From: Oricola thermophila
Lineage (GTDB): Bacteria > Pseudomonadota > Alphaproteobacteria > Rhizobiales > Rhizobiaceae
DNA length: 64,000 bases
Reading direction: 5' to 3'
NCBI RefSeq assembly: GCF_013358405.1
Contig: NZ_CP054836.1
Location: 2,604,001 to 2,668,000 of the forward strand
Shown one piece after another: positions 10,416 through 21,431 of this stretch. The notes under the pieces are model-generated. The model was given only the letters and a program-made list of their open reading frames with translations. It had not been told where the DNA came from and searched no databases. The stretch's first letter is position 1. The number at the start of each line of letters is the position of its first letter. A program made the position numbers and the translations under genes.

Positions 10416-10757
10416 ATGAATATCGCAACATTCGCAGGCGCCGCGATCGCGGCCTGCCTGCTCGCAATGCCCGCCAAAGCCGCGGCTTTCAGCCCGATAT
10501 CGGTCGAGCCGGTCCGCGGCATGACCTCGCAGGACGGCGATACCGCAGTCCGGAAAGTCGGCTATCGCAACGGCGGATACGCGAAGTTCCACGGCGGCAT
10601 CAGCTATACCGGCGAGTACGGGCTGAAATACGCGCCGAGCTACTGGCGCAAGCGCCATCACGGGCACGACGTGAACGTCAACATCTATGTCGAGCGGAGC
10701 AAGCGCCCCAAAAGCCGGCGAGGCGCGCAACCGCTGATCATTGAGCTGCCCCGCTAG
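10416..10757 (+). CDS. Small secreted protein of unknown function
   Basis: This protein has 113 residues with a clear signal peptide (MNIATFAGAAIAACLLAMPAKA, cleavage after AKA). The mature part is rich in Gly, Tyr, Arg and His (YRNGGYAKFHGGISYTGEYG, WRKRHHGHD) and ends in a basic tail. AGGAGG lies eight bases before the ATG, so translation looks real. I do not recognise a domain. It ends 8 bp from the convergent ogt stop. Confidence 0.7.
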   Translation: MNIATFAGAAIAACLLAMPAKAAAFSPISVEPVRGMTSQDGDTAVRKVGYRNGGYAKFHGGISYTGEYGLKYAPSYWRKRHHGHDVNVNIYVERSKRPKSRRGAQPLIIELPR

Positions 10758-10764
10758 GGGCCGG

Positions 10765-11313
10765 CTAGCCGCCCATCAGGTCAAGAAGATCCGGGCCGAT
10801 AGCGCCCTCGATCTTCAGCAGCCTCCGCTTGGTCTCGGTTCCGCCCGGGGCCGAGAAGCCGGTCATTGTTCCCCCCGCCCCGACGACGCGGTGGCACGGC
10901 ACGACGATGGGGAACGGATTGTTGCCGAGCGCCTGGCCGACCCGGCGAGACAGGGCGACATCGCCCAGTTCGCGCGCGATCTCGCCATAGGTGCGGATCT
11001 CGCCCGGCGCGATCCGCCGCGTCAGGTCGTAGACACTGCGCTCGAAATCGCCGACGCCGCCGAAATCGAGCGGCGCTTCCCCGAAACGGGCGTCCCCGCC
11101 GTCGGAAAGCTTCCGGATACCCGAAATCACCGTCGCGATCGCCTCCGGCGCCTCGGCGGCCTCGACCGCGCCAGCGGCGCGACGGCGAAGGCGAGCGAGC
11201 GTCCCGTCGTCATCGACTTCCGGAAAGCTGACGGCGACAATCCCGCCCGCGCCCCAGGCGATGCCGCAGCGGCCGAGGGCAGTGTCGAACAGCATGACGG
11301 AGGTTTCGCTCAT
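10765..11313 (-). CDS. ogt: Methylated-DNA--protein-cysteine methyltransferase
   Basis: This is a suicide repair enzyme that takes O6-alkyl groups from guanine. From the ATG at 11313 it has 182 residues, the usual Ogt length. The active-site motif PCHRVVG (Cys140) and the upstream helix-turn-helix region IAPGEIRTYGEIARELG are present. A longer open frame to 11514 exists but overlaps bluB and lacks homology. It lies 61 bp downstream of bluB on the same strand and may be co-transcribed. Confidence 0.93.
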   Translation of the reverse strand: MSETSVMLFDTALGRCGIAWGAGGIVAVSFPEVDDDGTLARLRRRAAGAVEAAEAPEAIATVISGIRKLSDGGDARFGEAPLDFGGVGDFERSVYDLTRRIAPGEIRTYGEIARELGDVALSRRVGQALGNNPFPIVVPCHRVVGAGGTMTGFSAPGGTETKRRLLKIEGAIGPDLLDLMGG

Positions 11314-11374
11314 GGCATCCCTTAACACGCTTCGCGCCTCCGGTGCATGTCCACGTGCCTCCGGCGGCAGCCGG

Positions 11375-12292
<918 letters not shown>

Positions 12293-12441
12293 CGGTCCCA
12301 TAGACCACAGGGCGCGCGGCCCGGCAAGCGGAGACGCGGCCTCGGATACGTCGTCGCGATGACGGCCGTCGTCTTGCGGCAAGTGGGCCGGTCTTGTAGG
12401 GAAGGCGCGACCCAGCATATCCCTGCCAGACAGGCCTTCCC

Positions 12442-14070
12442 ATGTCCGACAAGAAACAGAAGAAACAGCAGAAACTGAAAGCGCGGCTGCCGCGCGGCTT
12501 CGTCGACCGTTCGCCGGCCGACATCCGCGCCACCGACGAGATGGTCGCCAAGATCAGGGCGGTCTACGAGCGCTACGGTTTCGATCCCGTGGAGACGCCG
12601 ATCTTCGAATATACCGACTGCCTCGGCAAGTTCCTGCCCGACCAGGACCGCCCCAACGAGGGCGTGTTCTCGGTGCAGGACGACGACGAGCAGTGGATGA
12701 GCCTGCGCTACGACCTGACCGCGCCGCTGGCCCGTCACGTCGCCGAGAACATCAACACGATCCAGCTTCCCTACCGCACCTACCGGGCCGGATGGGTGTT
12801 CCGCAACGAGAAGCCGGGACCGGGCCGGTTCCGCCAGTTCATGCAGTTCGACGCCGACACGGTCGGCGCGCCGGGCATCCAGGCGGATGCCGAGATGTGC
12901 ATGATGATGGCCGACACGATGGAGGCGCTGGGGATCGCCCGCGGCGACTACGTGATCCGTGTAAGTCATCGAGACTTGCTCGAAGGGCAGCTTGACGCCA
13001 CATACGTCATAGACGGACTACAAAGGCTTCAAGCGCTAAGGAATGCCGACAAACGTGATCGTCTCGGTATCTCCGGCGTCTGGCAATTGAATGCTGAGGG
13101 CCGAAGGGACGAAAGCGGAGCATTCGTCGAAGGTGCGAAAATCGTCAATACAGCGAATACCGCCATCACTGCGACAATCAGCGCCTCATTTTCAGATATT
13201 TCGATTGATGACGATACCATTTCCATCAGGATCGATCCAAATGTAAGAGAGGTTATCGTTGAGGGAATTGGCGGCAGCCACAGTACGGACAACAATGAAA
13301 TCATCATAGATGATTCCACTAGCTCTGTACGCATCCGAGCGACGGGCGACACTACAAAAATAAAGAAGGCCCAAAGTGAGCTACAACAGCTTCAGGGTCT
13401 GTTCGAGTCAGCAGGCTATGGCCCCGACCGTATCCGCATCGACCCCTCGGTCGTCCGCGGCCTCGAATACTACACCGGCCCGGTCTACGAGGCGGAACTC
13501 CTCTTCGACGTCACCAACGAGAAGGGCGAGACGGTGCAGTTCGGCTCGGTCGGCGGCGGCGGGCGCTATGACGGGCTGGTGAAACGCTTCACCGGGCAGG
13601 ACGTGCCGGCGACCGGTTTCTCCATCGGCGTGTCGCGGCTGATGACGGCGCTCAAGAACCTCGGCAAGCTCGGCCGGGAGGAAATGGTCGCGCCGGTTCT
13701 CGTCACCGTCATGGACGGCGACACGGAGGCGCTCGGCCGCTACCAGAAGATGGTGCAGGACCTGCGCGCCGCCGGCATCCGTGCCGAGATGTACCAGGGC
13801 AACTGGAAGAAGTTCGGCAACCAGCTCAAATATGCCGACCGGCGCGGCTGCCCCATCGCGATCATCCAGGGTTCCGACGAGCGCGCCGCAGGCAAGCTGC
13901 AGGTCAAGGACATGATCGAAGGCCGCAGGCAGGCCGCCGCGATCGCCTCCAACGAGGAATATCGCGAGGCCCGGCCCGGCCAGTTCGAGATCGCGGAAAC
14001 CGACCTGGTCGCCGAAGTCGCGAAACTCCTCGCCCACCAGGCCGAGGACCGGGCAAAGGACGGGAACTGA
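12442..14070 (+). CDS. hisS: Histidine--tRNA ligase with an atypical, low-GC central segment
   Basis: This class II synthetase charges tRNA-His and has 542 residues. Motif 2 [14 protein letters not shown] (about 120-133), the histidine-binding [12 protein letters not shown] (339-350) and GGGGRYDGL are intact. The C-terminal anticodon-binding domain (about 420-530) is also complete. Both flanks are typical alphaproteobacterial HisRS. Residues about 174-327, the insertion domain between motif 2 and the HisA motif, are encoded by roughly 49% GC DNA with unusual codons. Part of this segment ([13 protein letters not shown]) still resembles the family, while the Ile/Ser/Asp-rich stretch after it does not. 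There is no stop, frameshift, intein motif or transposase. It is the first gene of hisS-hisZ-hisG; hisZ starts 3 bp later. Confidence 0.93.
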   Translation: MSDKKQKKQQKLKARLPRGFVDRSPADIRATDEMVAKIRAVYERYGFDPVETPIFEYTDCLGKFLPDQDRPNEGVFSVQDDDEQWMSLRYDLTAPLARHVAENINTIQLPYRTYRAGWVFRNEKPGPGRFRQFMQFDADTVGAPGIQADAEMCMMMADTMEALGIARGDYVIRVSHRDLLEGQLDATYVIDGLQRLQALRNADKRDRLGISGVWQLNAEGRRDESGAFVEGAKIVNTANTAITATISASFSDISIDDDTISIRIDPNVREVIVEGIGGSHSTDNNEIIIDDSTSSVRIRATGDTTKIKKAQSELQQLQGLFESAGYGPDRIRIDPSVVRGLEYYTGPVYEAELLFDVTNEKGETVQFGSVGGGGRYDGLVKRFTGQDVPATGFSIGVSRLMTALKNLGKLGREEMVAPVLVTVMDGDTEALGRYQKMVQDLRAAGIRAEMYQGNWKKFGNQLKYADRRGCPIAIIQGSDERAAGKLQVKDMIEGRRQAAAIASNEEYREARPGQFEIAETDLVAEVAKLLAHQAEDRAKDGN

Positions 14071-14073
14071 CCC

Positions 14074-15195
14074 TTGAACGCCCTTCGCTCATTCTCGGCC
14101 CGTGCCGACATCGAGACCATCCTCGCCCAGCTGGGCGCGGAGCGGCTCGACGTGCCGGTGCTGCAGCCGGCCGACCCCTTCCTGGACACCGCCGGCGAGG
14201 AACTGCGCCGCCGCATCTTCCTGTCGGAAAGCGAGACCGGCGAAACCTTGTGCCTGAGGCCGGAATTCACCATTCCCGTCTGCCTGCACCATATCGGTGC
14301 CGGCGAATCCGCCCCGCGCCGCTACGGCTATGTCGGCACGGTGTTCCGGCAGCGCCGTGCGGGCGGCAACGAGTTCCTGCAGGCCGGGATCGAGGACATA
14401 GGCAATACGGACAGCGCCCCTGCCGACGCCCGCTCGCTGGCAGACGCCCTTGCCTTCCTGGAGGCGCTCGGCGTCAGTGCGCCGACCGTGACCACGCTGG
14501 GCGACCAGGCGGTATTCAACGCGGTCATTGCCGGCCTCGGTCTGCCGCAGGGCTGGGCGGTGCGGCTCAGCCACGCCTTCGGCGACCGCGCGACGCTCGA
14601 CGCGACACTCGACGCGCTGGCCGTGCCACCGCCCCCGCCCGAAGTGCCGGCCGACATTCTCGAACCGTGCGAGGCGCGTGACCGCGCGGCACTCGTCAAC
14701 GCACTGTCGATGCGGCTGCGTATCGCCGGGCTGGAAAACTCCGGCGGTCGCGACGCCGACGAAATCGCCGACCGGCTGATCGCCCGCTTCGACGCGGCAG
14801 AGATCGCGCCGGACGAGAAGGCGCTCGCCACGCTGCGCACCTTTCTCTCCATCAGCGCTCCGCTGAACGAGGCCGCCGGTGCGCTGGCCGGTTTCGCCGA
14901 GGCTGCCGGCCTCGATCTGTCCGATGCCATTGCCGCCTTCGGCGCCCGCGCGACGGAAATGGAAAAGGCTGGCGTCGATACCGCCGCCATTTCCTACGAC
15001 GCCGCCTTCGGACGCGCGCTCGACTACTACACCGCGCTTGTCTACGAGATCGCCACGGCGGACGGCCTCGTGCTGGCCGGCGGCGGGCGTTACGACAGGC
15101 TGCTGACCATGCTCGGCGCGGGTAGCGACGTGCCGGGCGTCGGCTTCTCGGTCTGGCTCGACCGCGTTGCCGCGCTGACGGGAGGCGACGCATGA
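14074..15195 (+). CDS. hisZ: ATP phosphoribosyltransferase regulatory subunit HisZ
   Basis: This is a HisRS-like paralogue without synthetase activity that assembles with short HisG and gives histidine feedback control. It has 373 residues. The class II core shows [32 protein letters not shown] and [12 protein letters not shown]...GGGRYDRLL, and the C-terminal anticodon-binding domain is absent, as expected for HisZ. The start is TTG at 14074, three bases after the hisS stop. It overlaps hisG by four bases (ATGA). Confidence 0.93.
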   Translation: MNALRSFSARADIETILAQLGAERLDVPVLQPADPFLDTAGEELRRRIFLSESETGETLCLRPEFTIPVCLHHIGAGESAPRRYGYVGTVFRQRRAGGNEFLQAGIEDIGNTDSAPADARSLADALAFLEALGVSAPTVTTLGDQAVFNAVIAGLGLPQGWAVRLSHAFGDRATLDATLDALAVPPPPPEVPADILEPCEARDRAALVNALSMRLRIAGLENSGGRDADEIADRLIARFDAAEIAPDEKALATLRTFLSISAPLNEAAGALAGFAEAAGLDLSDAIAAFGARATEMEKAGVDTAAISYDAAFGRALDYYTALVYEIATADGLVLAGGGRYDRLLTMLGAGSDVPGVGFSVWLDRVAALTGGDA

Positions 15196-15893
15196 GCACC
15201 CGCATCACCATCGCCATTCCCTCCAAGGGCCGGCTGAAGGAAGAGGCGCTGAAGCGCATGGAGGCTGCCGGCTACGGCGTCGAGCCGCCGAAGGATGCGC
15301 GCACCTACCGCGCCGCCGTCGCCGGTCACCCGAATGTCGAGGTCGCCTTCCTGTCGGCCTCCGAAATCGCACGCGAACTCGGCAAGGGCTCAATCGATCT
15401 CGGGATCACAGGGGAGGACCTCGTACGCGAGGGCCTGCCGGACAGCGAAAACCGCGTGACACGCCTGGCGCAACTGGGCTTCGGCCATGCCGATGTCGTC
15501 GTCGCGGTGCCGGAACCCTGGTTCGACGTGGAGACCATGGCCGATCTTGGCCTCGTCGCCGCCGACTTCCGCCAGCGGCACGGACGGCGGCTGCGTATCG
15601 CCACGAAATACTGGCGCCTGACGCAGAAGCATTTCTCGCAGACGCACGGGATCCAGCTCTACCGCATCATCGAGAGCCTCGGCGCCACCGAGGGTGCCCC
15701 GGCGGCCGGCCAGGCCGACGTGATCGTCGACATCACGTCGACCGGTTCGACGCTGCGGGCAAACCACCTGAAAGTGCTGAAAGACGGCGTGATCCTGCAG
15801 TCGCAGGCCTGCCTGTTCGCGCCCACCCCCGGAACGGACGATCCGGATCGCCGTGAGACCGTCGCCGCGCTGGCCGGGGCGCTCGGCGCCTGA
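15192..15893 (+). CDS. hisG: ATP phosphoribosyltransferase, short form
   Basis: This enzyme performs the first committed step of histidine synthesis, joining ATP and PRPP. At 233 residues it is the short HisG that lacks the C-terminal regulatory domain and depends on HisZ. The start [12 protein letters not shown] and the PRPP-binding segment [16 protein letters not shown] are diagnostic. The start codon overlaps the hisZ stop, so the two subunits are probably made by coupled translation. Confidence 0.95.
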   Translation: MSTRITIAIPSKGRLKEEALKRMEAAGYGVEPPKDARTYRAAVAGHPNVEVAFLSASEIARELGKGSIDLGITGEDLVREGLPDSENRVTRLAQLGFGHADVVVAVPEPWFDVETMADLGLVAADFRQRHGRRLRIATKYWRLTQKHFSQTHGIQLYRIIESLGATEGAPAAGQADVIVDITSTGSTLRANHLKVLKDGVILQSQACLFAPTPGTDDPDRRETVAALAGALGA

Positions 15894-15895
15894 GA

Positions 15896-15933
15896 CGAAA
15901 AAGCCGCGCGGGAAGAGGACAAACGGCGCGGCT
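15896..15933 (-). terminator. Terminator between hisG and the DUF4405 gene
   Basis: AGCCGCGC (15902-15909) pairs with GCGCGGCT (15926-15933). On the minus strand the stem is followed by TTTTT, so it mainly ends the DUF4405 transcript, but it may also serve hisG. Confidence 0.7.
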
Positions 15934-15952
15934 CTCCCGTTCCGGAAGCGTA

Positions 15953-16483
15953 TCAGCGGGCCGCTGCCCCGCCCTGCATCGACGCGGACAGGACCGCCGC
16001 GACCTCGGTCGACGACTTGCCGGATGCCTCGGCGATGGCGTTGAGCGTGTCCTCGGTCGAGGCCACGCTGAAACCCTTTTCCCGCAGGCTCTCGGCAAGT
16101 CCCTCGCCATCCTGTCCGAAGACGGGCGCGACGACGCTGATCGGCGCGTTCTGCATCGCCCTCACCATCGCGAATTCGGGCCGTCCGCCCGGCCCGCCGG
16201 TCGTGCCCGACGTCATTGCCGGCAATGCAAAGGCGACGCCGGCGACAAGCGAGACCGCCAGCGCGACCGCCATGGCGGGACGCTTGAAATAGTTGGCGAA
16301 GGGGCGCCAGTTCTTCCACAGATGCAGCACGAAGGGCAGGATCAGGACCATCGAAAGCCACTCGTGCATGGAGTGGAAATAGGCGGAGCCGAGATGGAAA
16401 AACAATGCGACGCCGGAAACCAGCGACACGACGAAAAGGCCGGTGATCAGGGGCGTGGCGTAGCGTGAAAGAAACGATGGCAT
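15953..16483 (-). CDS. DUF4405-type membrane protein
   Basis: This is a protein of 176 residues from ATG 16483 (AGAGGT upstream). Three membrane helices fall near residues 7-27, 38-55 and 67-85. The histidines in HSMHEW and HLWKNW are placed like heme ligands of small cytochrome-b-like DUF4405 proteins. The C-terminal half is soluble, with GQDGEGLAESLREKGF and a helix ending in SSTEVAAVLSA. The longer open frame to 16582 has no support. Function is unknown; a membrane redox role is a guess from the fold. Confidence 0.75.
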   Translation of the reverse strand: MPSFLSRYATPLITGLFVVSLVSGVALFFHLGSAYFHSMHEWLSMVLILPFVLHLWKNWRPFANYFKRPAMAVALAVSLVAGVAFALPAMTSGTTGGPGGRPEFAMVRAMQNAPISVVAPVFGQDGEGLAESLREKGFSVASTEDTLNAIAEASGKSSTEVAAVLSASMQGGAAAR

Positions 16484-16601
16484 GGAACTAACCTCTTGAA
16501 TGTGCGGGCGGAAACTAGCGCCCCGTCCGATGCCGTGTCCCGTTACAAATAGGAAAGGTTGCGCGTGCCGCATGGCAGGCATTCAGCCGGAGAATGGCAA
16601 T

Positions 16602-16628
16602 GAAAAAAGGCGGGGCTGAAGCCCCGCC
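16602..16628 (-). terminator. Terminator of doxX
   Basis: GGCGGGGC (16609-16616) and GCCCCGCC (16621-16628) form a perfect stem with a TGAA loop. The minus strand continues with six T residues. Confidence 0.85.
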
Positions 16629-16652
16629 GCTCATTCGGACGCCATGCGTCGG

Positions 16653-17057
16653 TCAGGCAAGGGCCGTCCTGGCCGTGCCGAGCTTTGCGTCGACGGACAG
16701 CGTTCCTGCCCCTGCAACAGCAAGCGACAGGAAGCCGCCGGCGATCGCCAGGTTCTTCATGAAGGAGATCATCTGCATCTGGTCTTCCGGCTGGAAATGG
16801 AAGACGAAGCCGGCAAAGACGCAGAATGCGGCCAGCAGCCAGGCCGCCTCGCGGGTGCGGAAGCCGACCAGTATGGCAAGTCCGGCCACGAGTTCGAAAA
16901 TCGCGGCAGCCCAGGCAAGCAGCGTCGCCGCCGGCAGGCCCACGGATGCGATGTAGCCGGCAGTGCCGTCGATGGCGAAGAGCTTGCCCCAGCCGGACAT
17001 GATGAAGATGACGGCAAGCAGGATGCGCGCCAGGAGAAGGGTGATTGCGTTGGACAT
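16653..17057 (-). CDS. DoxX family membrane protein
   Basis: This is a four-helix inner-membrane protein of 134 residues from ATG 17057, preceded by GAGGA. DoxX features are LLLARILLAVIFIMSGWGKL at the N-terminus, LVAGLAILVGF and MISFMKNLAIAGGFL. Members take part in quinone-linked or oxidative-stress functions in several bacteria, but this subgroup has no fixed role. It is a single gene between two terminated neighbours. Confidence 0.85.
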   Translation of the reverse strand: MSNAITLLLARILLAVIFIMSGWGKLFAIDGTAGYIASVGLPAATLLAWAAAIFELVAGLAILVGFRTREAAWLLAAFCVFAGFVFHFQPEDQMQMISFMKNLAIAGGFLSLAVAGAGTLSVDAKLGTARTALA

Positions 17058-17174
17058 TGTGCATTCCTCGATTGATGGTGGCCGCGGAACATATGCCCCC
17101 GCGGCAACACCGCAATCCGCCAATACCGCGACAGTTCGTTCACCAATCAAGAACGAACATTTCCTTCCCGTTCA

Positions 17175-18560
17175 TCAAACCATGTTTTCCGGGCGCACGA
17201 TGCGGTCGAACTCCTCCGCCGTGACATGGCCGCTGCGGATGGCCTCCTCGCGGAGCGTCGTGCCGTTCTTGTGCGCCGCCTTGGCGATGGCCGCCGCATT
17301 GTCGTAGCCGATCGACGGCGCCAGCGCCGTGACCAGCATCAGCGACCGGCTGACGAGATCGCCGATGCGCTCGCGGTTCGCCTCGATACCGGCGAGGCAG
17401 CGGTCGGTGAAGGAGACCATCGCGTCGGAGAGCAGGCGCACCGATTGCAGCACCGCGTCGGCAACGACCGGCTTGAACACGTTCAGCTCGAAATGGCCCT
17501 GGCTGGCAGCCATGTTCACCACGGTCTGGTTGCCGATGACGCGGGTGGCGACCATGGTCAGCGCCTCCGCCTGGGTCGGGTTGACCTTGCCTGGCATGAT
17601 CGACGAACCCGGCTCGTTCTCCGGCAGGATCAGCTCGCCGAGGCCGGAGCGCGGACCGGAACCGAGGAAGCGGATGTCGTTGGCGATCTTGAACAGGTCG
17701 CCTGCCAGCGCCGCCAGCGCGCCGTGGAAAGCGGCAAGCGCGCCATGGCTCGCCAGCGCCTCGAACTTGTTCTCCGCGGTGCGGAACGGCAGGCCGGTGA
17801 TGCGGGCGACATTGTCGGCGAAGAGTTCGGCGAAGCCCTCCGGCGCGTTGAGGCCGGTGCCGACGGCGGTGCCACCCTGGGCGAGCGCATGAACGTCGCC
17901 CAGCGCGCCCTCGATGCGGGCCAGCCCCAGCTCGAGCGCAGCACGGTACCCGGAAAACTCCTGGCCCAGCGTCAGCGGCGTGGCGTCCTGCGTGTGGGTG
18001 CGGCCGATCTTCACGATATCGGCAAATTCCTTCTCCTTGGCCTCCGCCGCCGCCATCATGTGGTTGAGCGCCGGGATCAGCCGCTCCGCCGTCTCCACTG
18101 CAACCGCGATGTGCATGGCTGTCGGGAAGGTGTCGTTGGAGGACTGGCTGGCATTGACGTGGTCGTTCGGGTGGACCGGGTCCTTCGACCCGATCGTGCC
18201 GCCGAGCAACTCGATGGCCCGGTTGGCGATCACCTCGTTGGCGTTCATGTTGCTCTGCGTACCCGAACCGGTCTGCCAGACCGAAAGCGGGAAGTGATCG
18301 TCCAGCCTGCCCTCGATCACCTCGGTCGCCGCCTCGACAATTGCCGCCGCGCGCCGCGCGTCAAGCTTGCCGAGATCGCGGTTGGCGAGCGCGGCAGCCT
18401 TCTTGACGATGCCGAGCGCGCGGATCAGCGGCAGCGGCATCGTCTCCGTGCCGATCGGAAAGTTCATCAGCGAGCGCCCGGTCTGCGCGCCCCAGTAACG
18501 GTCGGCCGGAACCTCGACCTCGCCCATCGTGTCGGTTTCGATACGCATGTTCTCGCTCAT
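17175..18560 (-). CDS. fumC: Fumarate hydratase, class II
   Basis: This is the oxygen-stable TCA-cycle enzyme interconverting fumarate and malate. Its 461 residues match the family. Signatures include [32 protein letters not shown], the catalytic TH(T)[12 protein letters not shown] and the flexible loop [13 protein letters not shown]. The start ATG at 18560 sits near GGAGACC. It is transcribed divergently from the glutathione transferase gene. Confidence 0.97.
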   Translation of the reverse strand: MSENMRIETDTMGEVEVPADRYWGAQTGRSLMNFPIGTETMPLPLIRALGIVKKAAALANRDLGKLDARRAAAIVEAATEVIEGRLDDHFPLSVWQTGSGTQSNMNANEVIANRAIELLGGTIGSKDPVHPNDHVNASQSSNDTFPTAMHIAVAVETAERLIPALNHMMAAAEAKEKEFADIVKIGRTHTQDATPLTLGQEFSGYRAALELGLARIEGALGDVHALAQGGTAVGTGLNAPEGFAELFADNVARITGLPFRTAENKFEALASHGALAAFHGALAALAGDLFKIANDIRFLGSGPRSGLGELILPENEPGSSIMPGKVNPTQAEALTMVATRVIGNQTVVNMAASQGHFELNVFKPVVADAVLQSVRLLSDAMVSFTDRCLAGIEANRERIGDLVSRSLMLVTALAPSIGYDNAAAIAKAAHKNGTTLREEAIRSGHVTAEEFDRIVRPENMV

Positions 18561-18717
18561 GTCGGTCTCCTTTGCCCGTTATGGCATGCACCGCTTCGGT
18601 TCATCGCCGCAAGGGACAGGCCGCCACGGCTTGCATGACGCGCCGCCGTCGCTAGATAGATGGCGGGCCGGGCACCGCACCGGCCTTCCCACCGCGACCA
18701 ATCCCGAAGGACATTCC

Positions 18718-19422
18718 ATGCCCGGCAAGACCCTCGCCGATTTCCCGATCACGAAACGCTGGCCTGCGCGCAATCCCGAAAACATCCAGCTCTACTCCTT
18801 TCCCACGCCGAACGGCGTCAAGGCGTCGATCATGCTGGAGGAGACCGGCCTGCCCTACGACGCCCACACGGTGAAGCTGTCGGAAACGACGACGCCCGAG
18901 TTCCTGTCGCTCAATCCGAACAACAAAATCCCCGCGATCATCGATCCCGACGGCCCCGGAGGCGAGCCCTTCCCGCTGTGGGAGTCGGGCGCCATCCTGA
19001 TCTATCTGGCCGAGAAGACCGGCAGGTTCCTTCCGAAGGATCCGGCACGCCGCCACGAGACCATCCAGTGGCTGATGTTCCAGATGGGCGGTGTCGGCCC
19101 GATGTTCGGCCAGTACGGCTTCTTCGGCGTGTTCGGCGGCAAGGAGATCGAGGATCCCCGCCCGCGCGAACGCTACAGAAAGGAGGCCGTCCGCCTTCTC
19201 AACGTGCTGGAGGGACGGTTGAAGGACCGCGCATTCATCATGGGCGACGAGTACACCGTCGCCGACATCGCAACCGCCCCCTGGATCCGGGCGGCGCGCG
19301 AGGTCTACGGCGCCCATGACGCCTTCGAGATGGACAAGGTGCCGAATGTCATGGCCTGGCTCGAGCGCTTCCTCGAAAGGCCGGCCGTGCAACGCGGTCT
19401 TGTCCAGCCGCCGCGCGAATAG
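18718..19422 (+). CDS. Glutathione S-transferase family protein (YghU/YfcG-like)
   Basis: This has 234 residues from ATG 18718 (GAAGGA upstream); the open frame extends further 5' without homology. The N-terminal thioredoxin-like domain has YSFPTPNGVKASIMLEE, the cis-proline segment NNKIPAI, and the glutathione-binding ES in LWESGAILIYLAEKTG. The alpha-helical domain includes DEYTVADIATAPW. Nu-class enzymes of this type often act as disulfide-bond oxidoreductases with glutathione. Substrate unknown. Confidence 0.88.
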   Translation: MPGKTLADFPITKRWPARNPENIQLYSFPTPNGVKASIMLEETGLPYDAHTVKLSETTTPEFLSLNPNNKIPAIIDPDGPGGEPFPLWESGAILIYLAEKTGRFLPKDPARRHETIQWLMFQMGGVGPMFGQYGFFGVFGGKEIEDPRPRERYRKEAVRLLNVLEGRLKDRAFIMGDEYTVADIATAPWIRAAREVYGAHDAFEMDKVPNVMAWLERFLERPAVQRGLVQPPRE

Positions 19423-19426
19423 GCCG

Positions 19427-19861
19427 CTACTTCACCGTCAGCACGGCGCAGGGCGCGAGCTGCGAAACCTTCGTCGTCGTGGAGCCGACCAGCAGCCCGG
19501 ACAGCGATCCCAGGCCGCGGCGTCCCATGACGATCAGGTCGGCCTTGCGGGCCTTGGCCTCCTCGACGATGGCATGGGCCGGATCGCCGGAAACCAGCTC
19601 GCTGGTGAAGTCGGAAAGGCCGGCCTCGCGCAGGAAGGCTTCGGCCGCGCCGATAACCTCGCGGCCCGCCTTCTCCATCTCCTCCTTGGTCGGCGGCACC
19701 GGCACGGCCGTGTAGCCGACGATCAGGGTGTCGCCGACTGCCTGCGGCGTGTGCACGATGTGCAGACTGGAATCGTACTTGCCCGCGAGGTCGCAAGCGA
19801 CCCTGAGCGCCTCGTTGGCATGGTCCGAGCCATCAGTGGCCACTACGATCTTCTCGAACAT
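19427..19861 (-). CDS. Universal stress protein (UspA family)
   Basis: This is a single-domain Usp of 144 residues from ATG 19861, preceded by GGAGG. The N-terminal KIVVATDGSDHANEALR and the nucleotide-binding GRRGLGSLSGLLVGSTTTKVSQLAPCAVL (G-2X-G-9X-G-S/T) are complete, so ATP binding is likely. It ends 4 bp from the convergent glutathione transferase stop. Confidence 0.92.
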   Translation of the reverse strand: MFEKIVVATDGSDHANEALRVACDLAGKYDSSLHIVHTPQAVGDTLIVGYTAVPVPPTKEEMEKAGREVIGAAEAFLREAGLSDFTSELVSGDPAHAIVEEAKARKADLIVMGRRGLGSLSGLLVGSTTTKVSQLAPCAVLTVK

Positions 19862-19952
19862 GGGATCCTCCGGTTGGTTTCCGTCGAATCTCGCATGGGG
19901 CGCCCGCCGGCACATTGATCTCTGTCATGCCGGCAGGCGGACGCGCGAAGCG

Positions 19953-20936
19953 TCAGCAATAGCGTTCGGGACCGATGGTCTGCGTATCGGAATAGCGGTC
20001 GCCATAGGCGAAGCCGACCGGCAGCAGCCTGTCGATCTCGGCAAGCTGCGCCTCGGTCAGCACGATGTCGGCGGCCTTCGCGTTCTCGGCGAGGTGTTCC
20101 GGCGAACGCGTCCCGGGAATGGCGATGACATGCTCGCCCTTCTGCAGCACCCAGGCATTGGCCATGGTGGCCGGCGACATGCCCTGGCTGTTGGCGTATT
20201 CGTTGAACCTGGAGACGATCGCCTTGTTCAGCGAATAGTTCGGCTCCATGAAGCGCGGGTTGTTGCGCCGGAAGTCGTTCTCCGGAAGCTCCTCGATCAC
20301 CGGCATCCGATTCGAGAAGATGCCGCGCCCGACCGAGGAAAATGCCACGAAGGCGGTGCCCAGCTCGGCGCAGGCCTGGAGCAGGCCGAGCTCCGGCAGG
20401 CGCGTCCACAGCGAGTACTCGTTCTGCACCGCCATGACCGGGTGGACCTTCGCCGCGCGGCGCAGCGTGTAGGGCGCGATTTCGGACAGGCCGATGCCGC
20501 CGATCTTTCCCTCCTCCTTGAACTTCACCATCGTCGCCATGACGTCCTCGATCGGAATGTCCTGCTGGCGGCGGTGGATGTAGAAGAGATCGACATGGTC
20601 GACGCCGAGCCGTTTCAGCGAGCCTTCCAGCGACTCGCGCAGATAGGCTTCCGTATTGTCGAACCGCCGTTCCGGCTTGGTGACGATGCCCGCCTTGGTG
20701 GCGATGGTGAAGCGGTTCGGGTGATCCTTGATGAAGGAACCGATATAGCTCTCGGACACGCCCCCGCCATAGATCAGCGCCGTGTCCAGATGGGTGACGC
20801 CGAGGTCGAGCGCGGCGGCGAGAACCCTGTGCGCCTCCGCCTCCGAGATCTTGCCGTATGCGCCGGCAAAGCTCATGCAACCGAGCCCGATTGCACCGAC
20901 TTCAGGTCCGTCTTTTCCCAGTTTGCGCTGCTGCAT
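19953..20936 (-). CDS. Aldo/keto reductase
   Basis: This is an NADPH-dependent oxidoreductase of 327 residues with a TIM-barrel fold. The catalytic tetrad is Asp51 (HLDTALIYGGG), Tyr56, Lys81 (IATKAG) and His121 (FYIHR). The C-terminal cofactor site includes IPGTRSPEHLAENAKA. It resembles the AKR13/YajO-type group of plant and bacterial aldehyde reductases. Substrate is unknown. It is a single gene. Confidence 0.9.
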   Translation of the reverse strand: MQQRKLGKDGPEVGAIGLGCMSFAGAYGKISEAEAHRVLAAALDLGVTHLDTALIYGGGVSESYIGSFIKDHPNRFTIATKAGIVTKPERRFDNTEAYLRESLEGSLKRLGVDHVDLFYIHRRQQDIPIEDVMATMVKFKEEGKIGGIGLSEIAPYTLRRAAKVHPVMAVQNEYSLWTRLPELGLLQACAELGTAFVAFSSVGRGIFSNRMPVIEELPENDFRRNNPRFMEPNYSLNKAIVSRFNEYANSQGMSPATMANAWVLQKGEHVIAIPGTRSPEHLAENAKAADIVLTEAQLAEIDRLLPVGFAYGDRYSDTQTIGPERYC

Positions 20937-21068
20937 CCATTCTGCTCCGGTCTGTTCTGGTGAATGTCGCCAACCATCTAGACGATCGCCGGATCGATGG
21001 CGAGGGCGTAAAGCCGGTGAAAAACCGCGTGAACGGCACTATATGGGAGACGTCACGGAGCTGGTGAA

Positions 21069-21431
21069 ATGAGACTGTTCTGGCTTGCGATCGGGTTCCT
21101 CGCCGTTGCCGCGGCGGCGGCGGGTGTCGTGCTGCCGCTGTTGCCGACGACACCCTTCCTGCTGGTCGCCGCCTTCGCCTTCGCGCGCAGCTCGCCGCGC
21201 CTGGAGGCATGGCTTCTGCAACATCCCCGCTTCGGCCCGCTCATCGTGGACTGGCGCACGGAAGGGGCGATCGGTCGCCGGACGAAGGCGATCGCGCTGG
21301 CGACCATGGCCGCCACGCCCGGCGTCACCTGGGCGCTTGGCGGGAGCGGCACCATTCTCGCCATTCAGGTCGCGGTGCTTTCCGTCTGTGCGCTGTTCAT
21401 CGCCAGCCGCCCGGCGCCGACGCGGCGCTAG
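21069..21431 (+). CDS. YbaN/DUF454 membrane protein
   Basis: This is a small inner-membrane protein of 120 residues. The family block LPLLPTTPFLLVAAFAFARSSPRLEAWLLQHPRFGPLI DWR is clearly present, split by one Val before DWR. Membrane helices are near 3-25 and 85-110. It overlaps the glcF stop by four bases on the opposite strand. Function of the family is unknown. Confidence 0.87.
   Translation: MRLFWLAIGFLAVAAAAAGVVLPLLPTTPFLLVAAFAFARSSPRLEAWLLQHPRFGPLIVDWRTEGAIGRRTKAIALATMAATPGVTWALGGSGTILAIQVAVLSVCALFIASRPAPTRR

Noticed and set aside
12961..13410. An intein, group I/II intron or transposon inside hisS
   Set aside because: No intein splice motifs, no intron core, no transposase or terminal repeats, and part of the segment still resembles HisRS. 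Domain replacement fits better.
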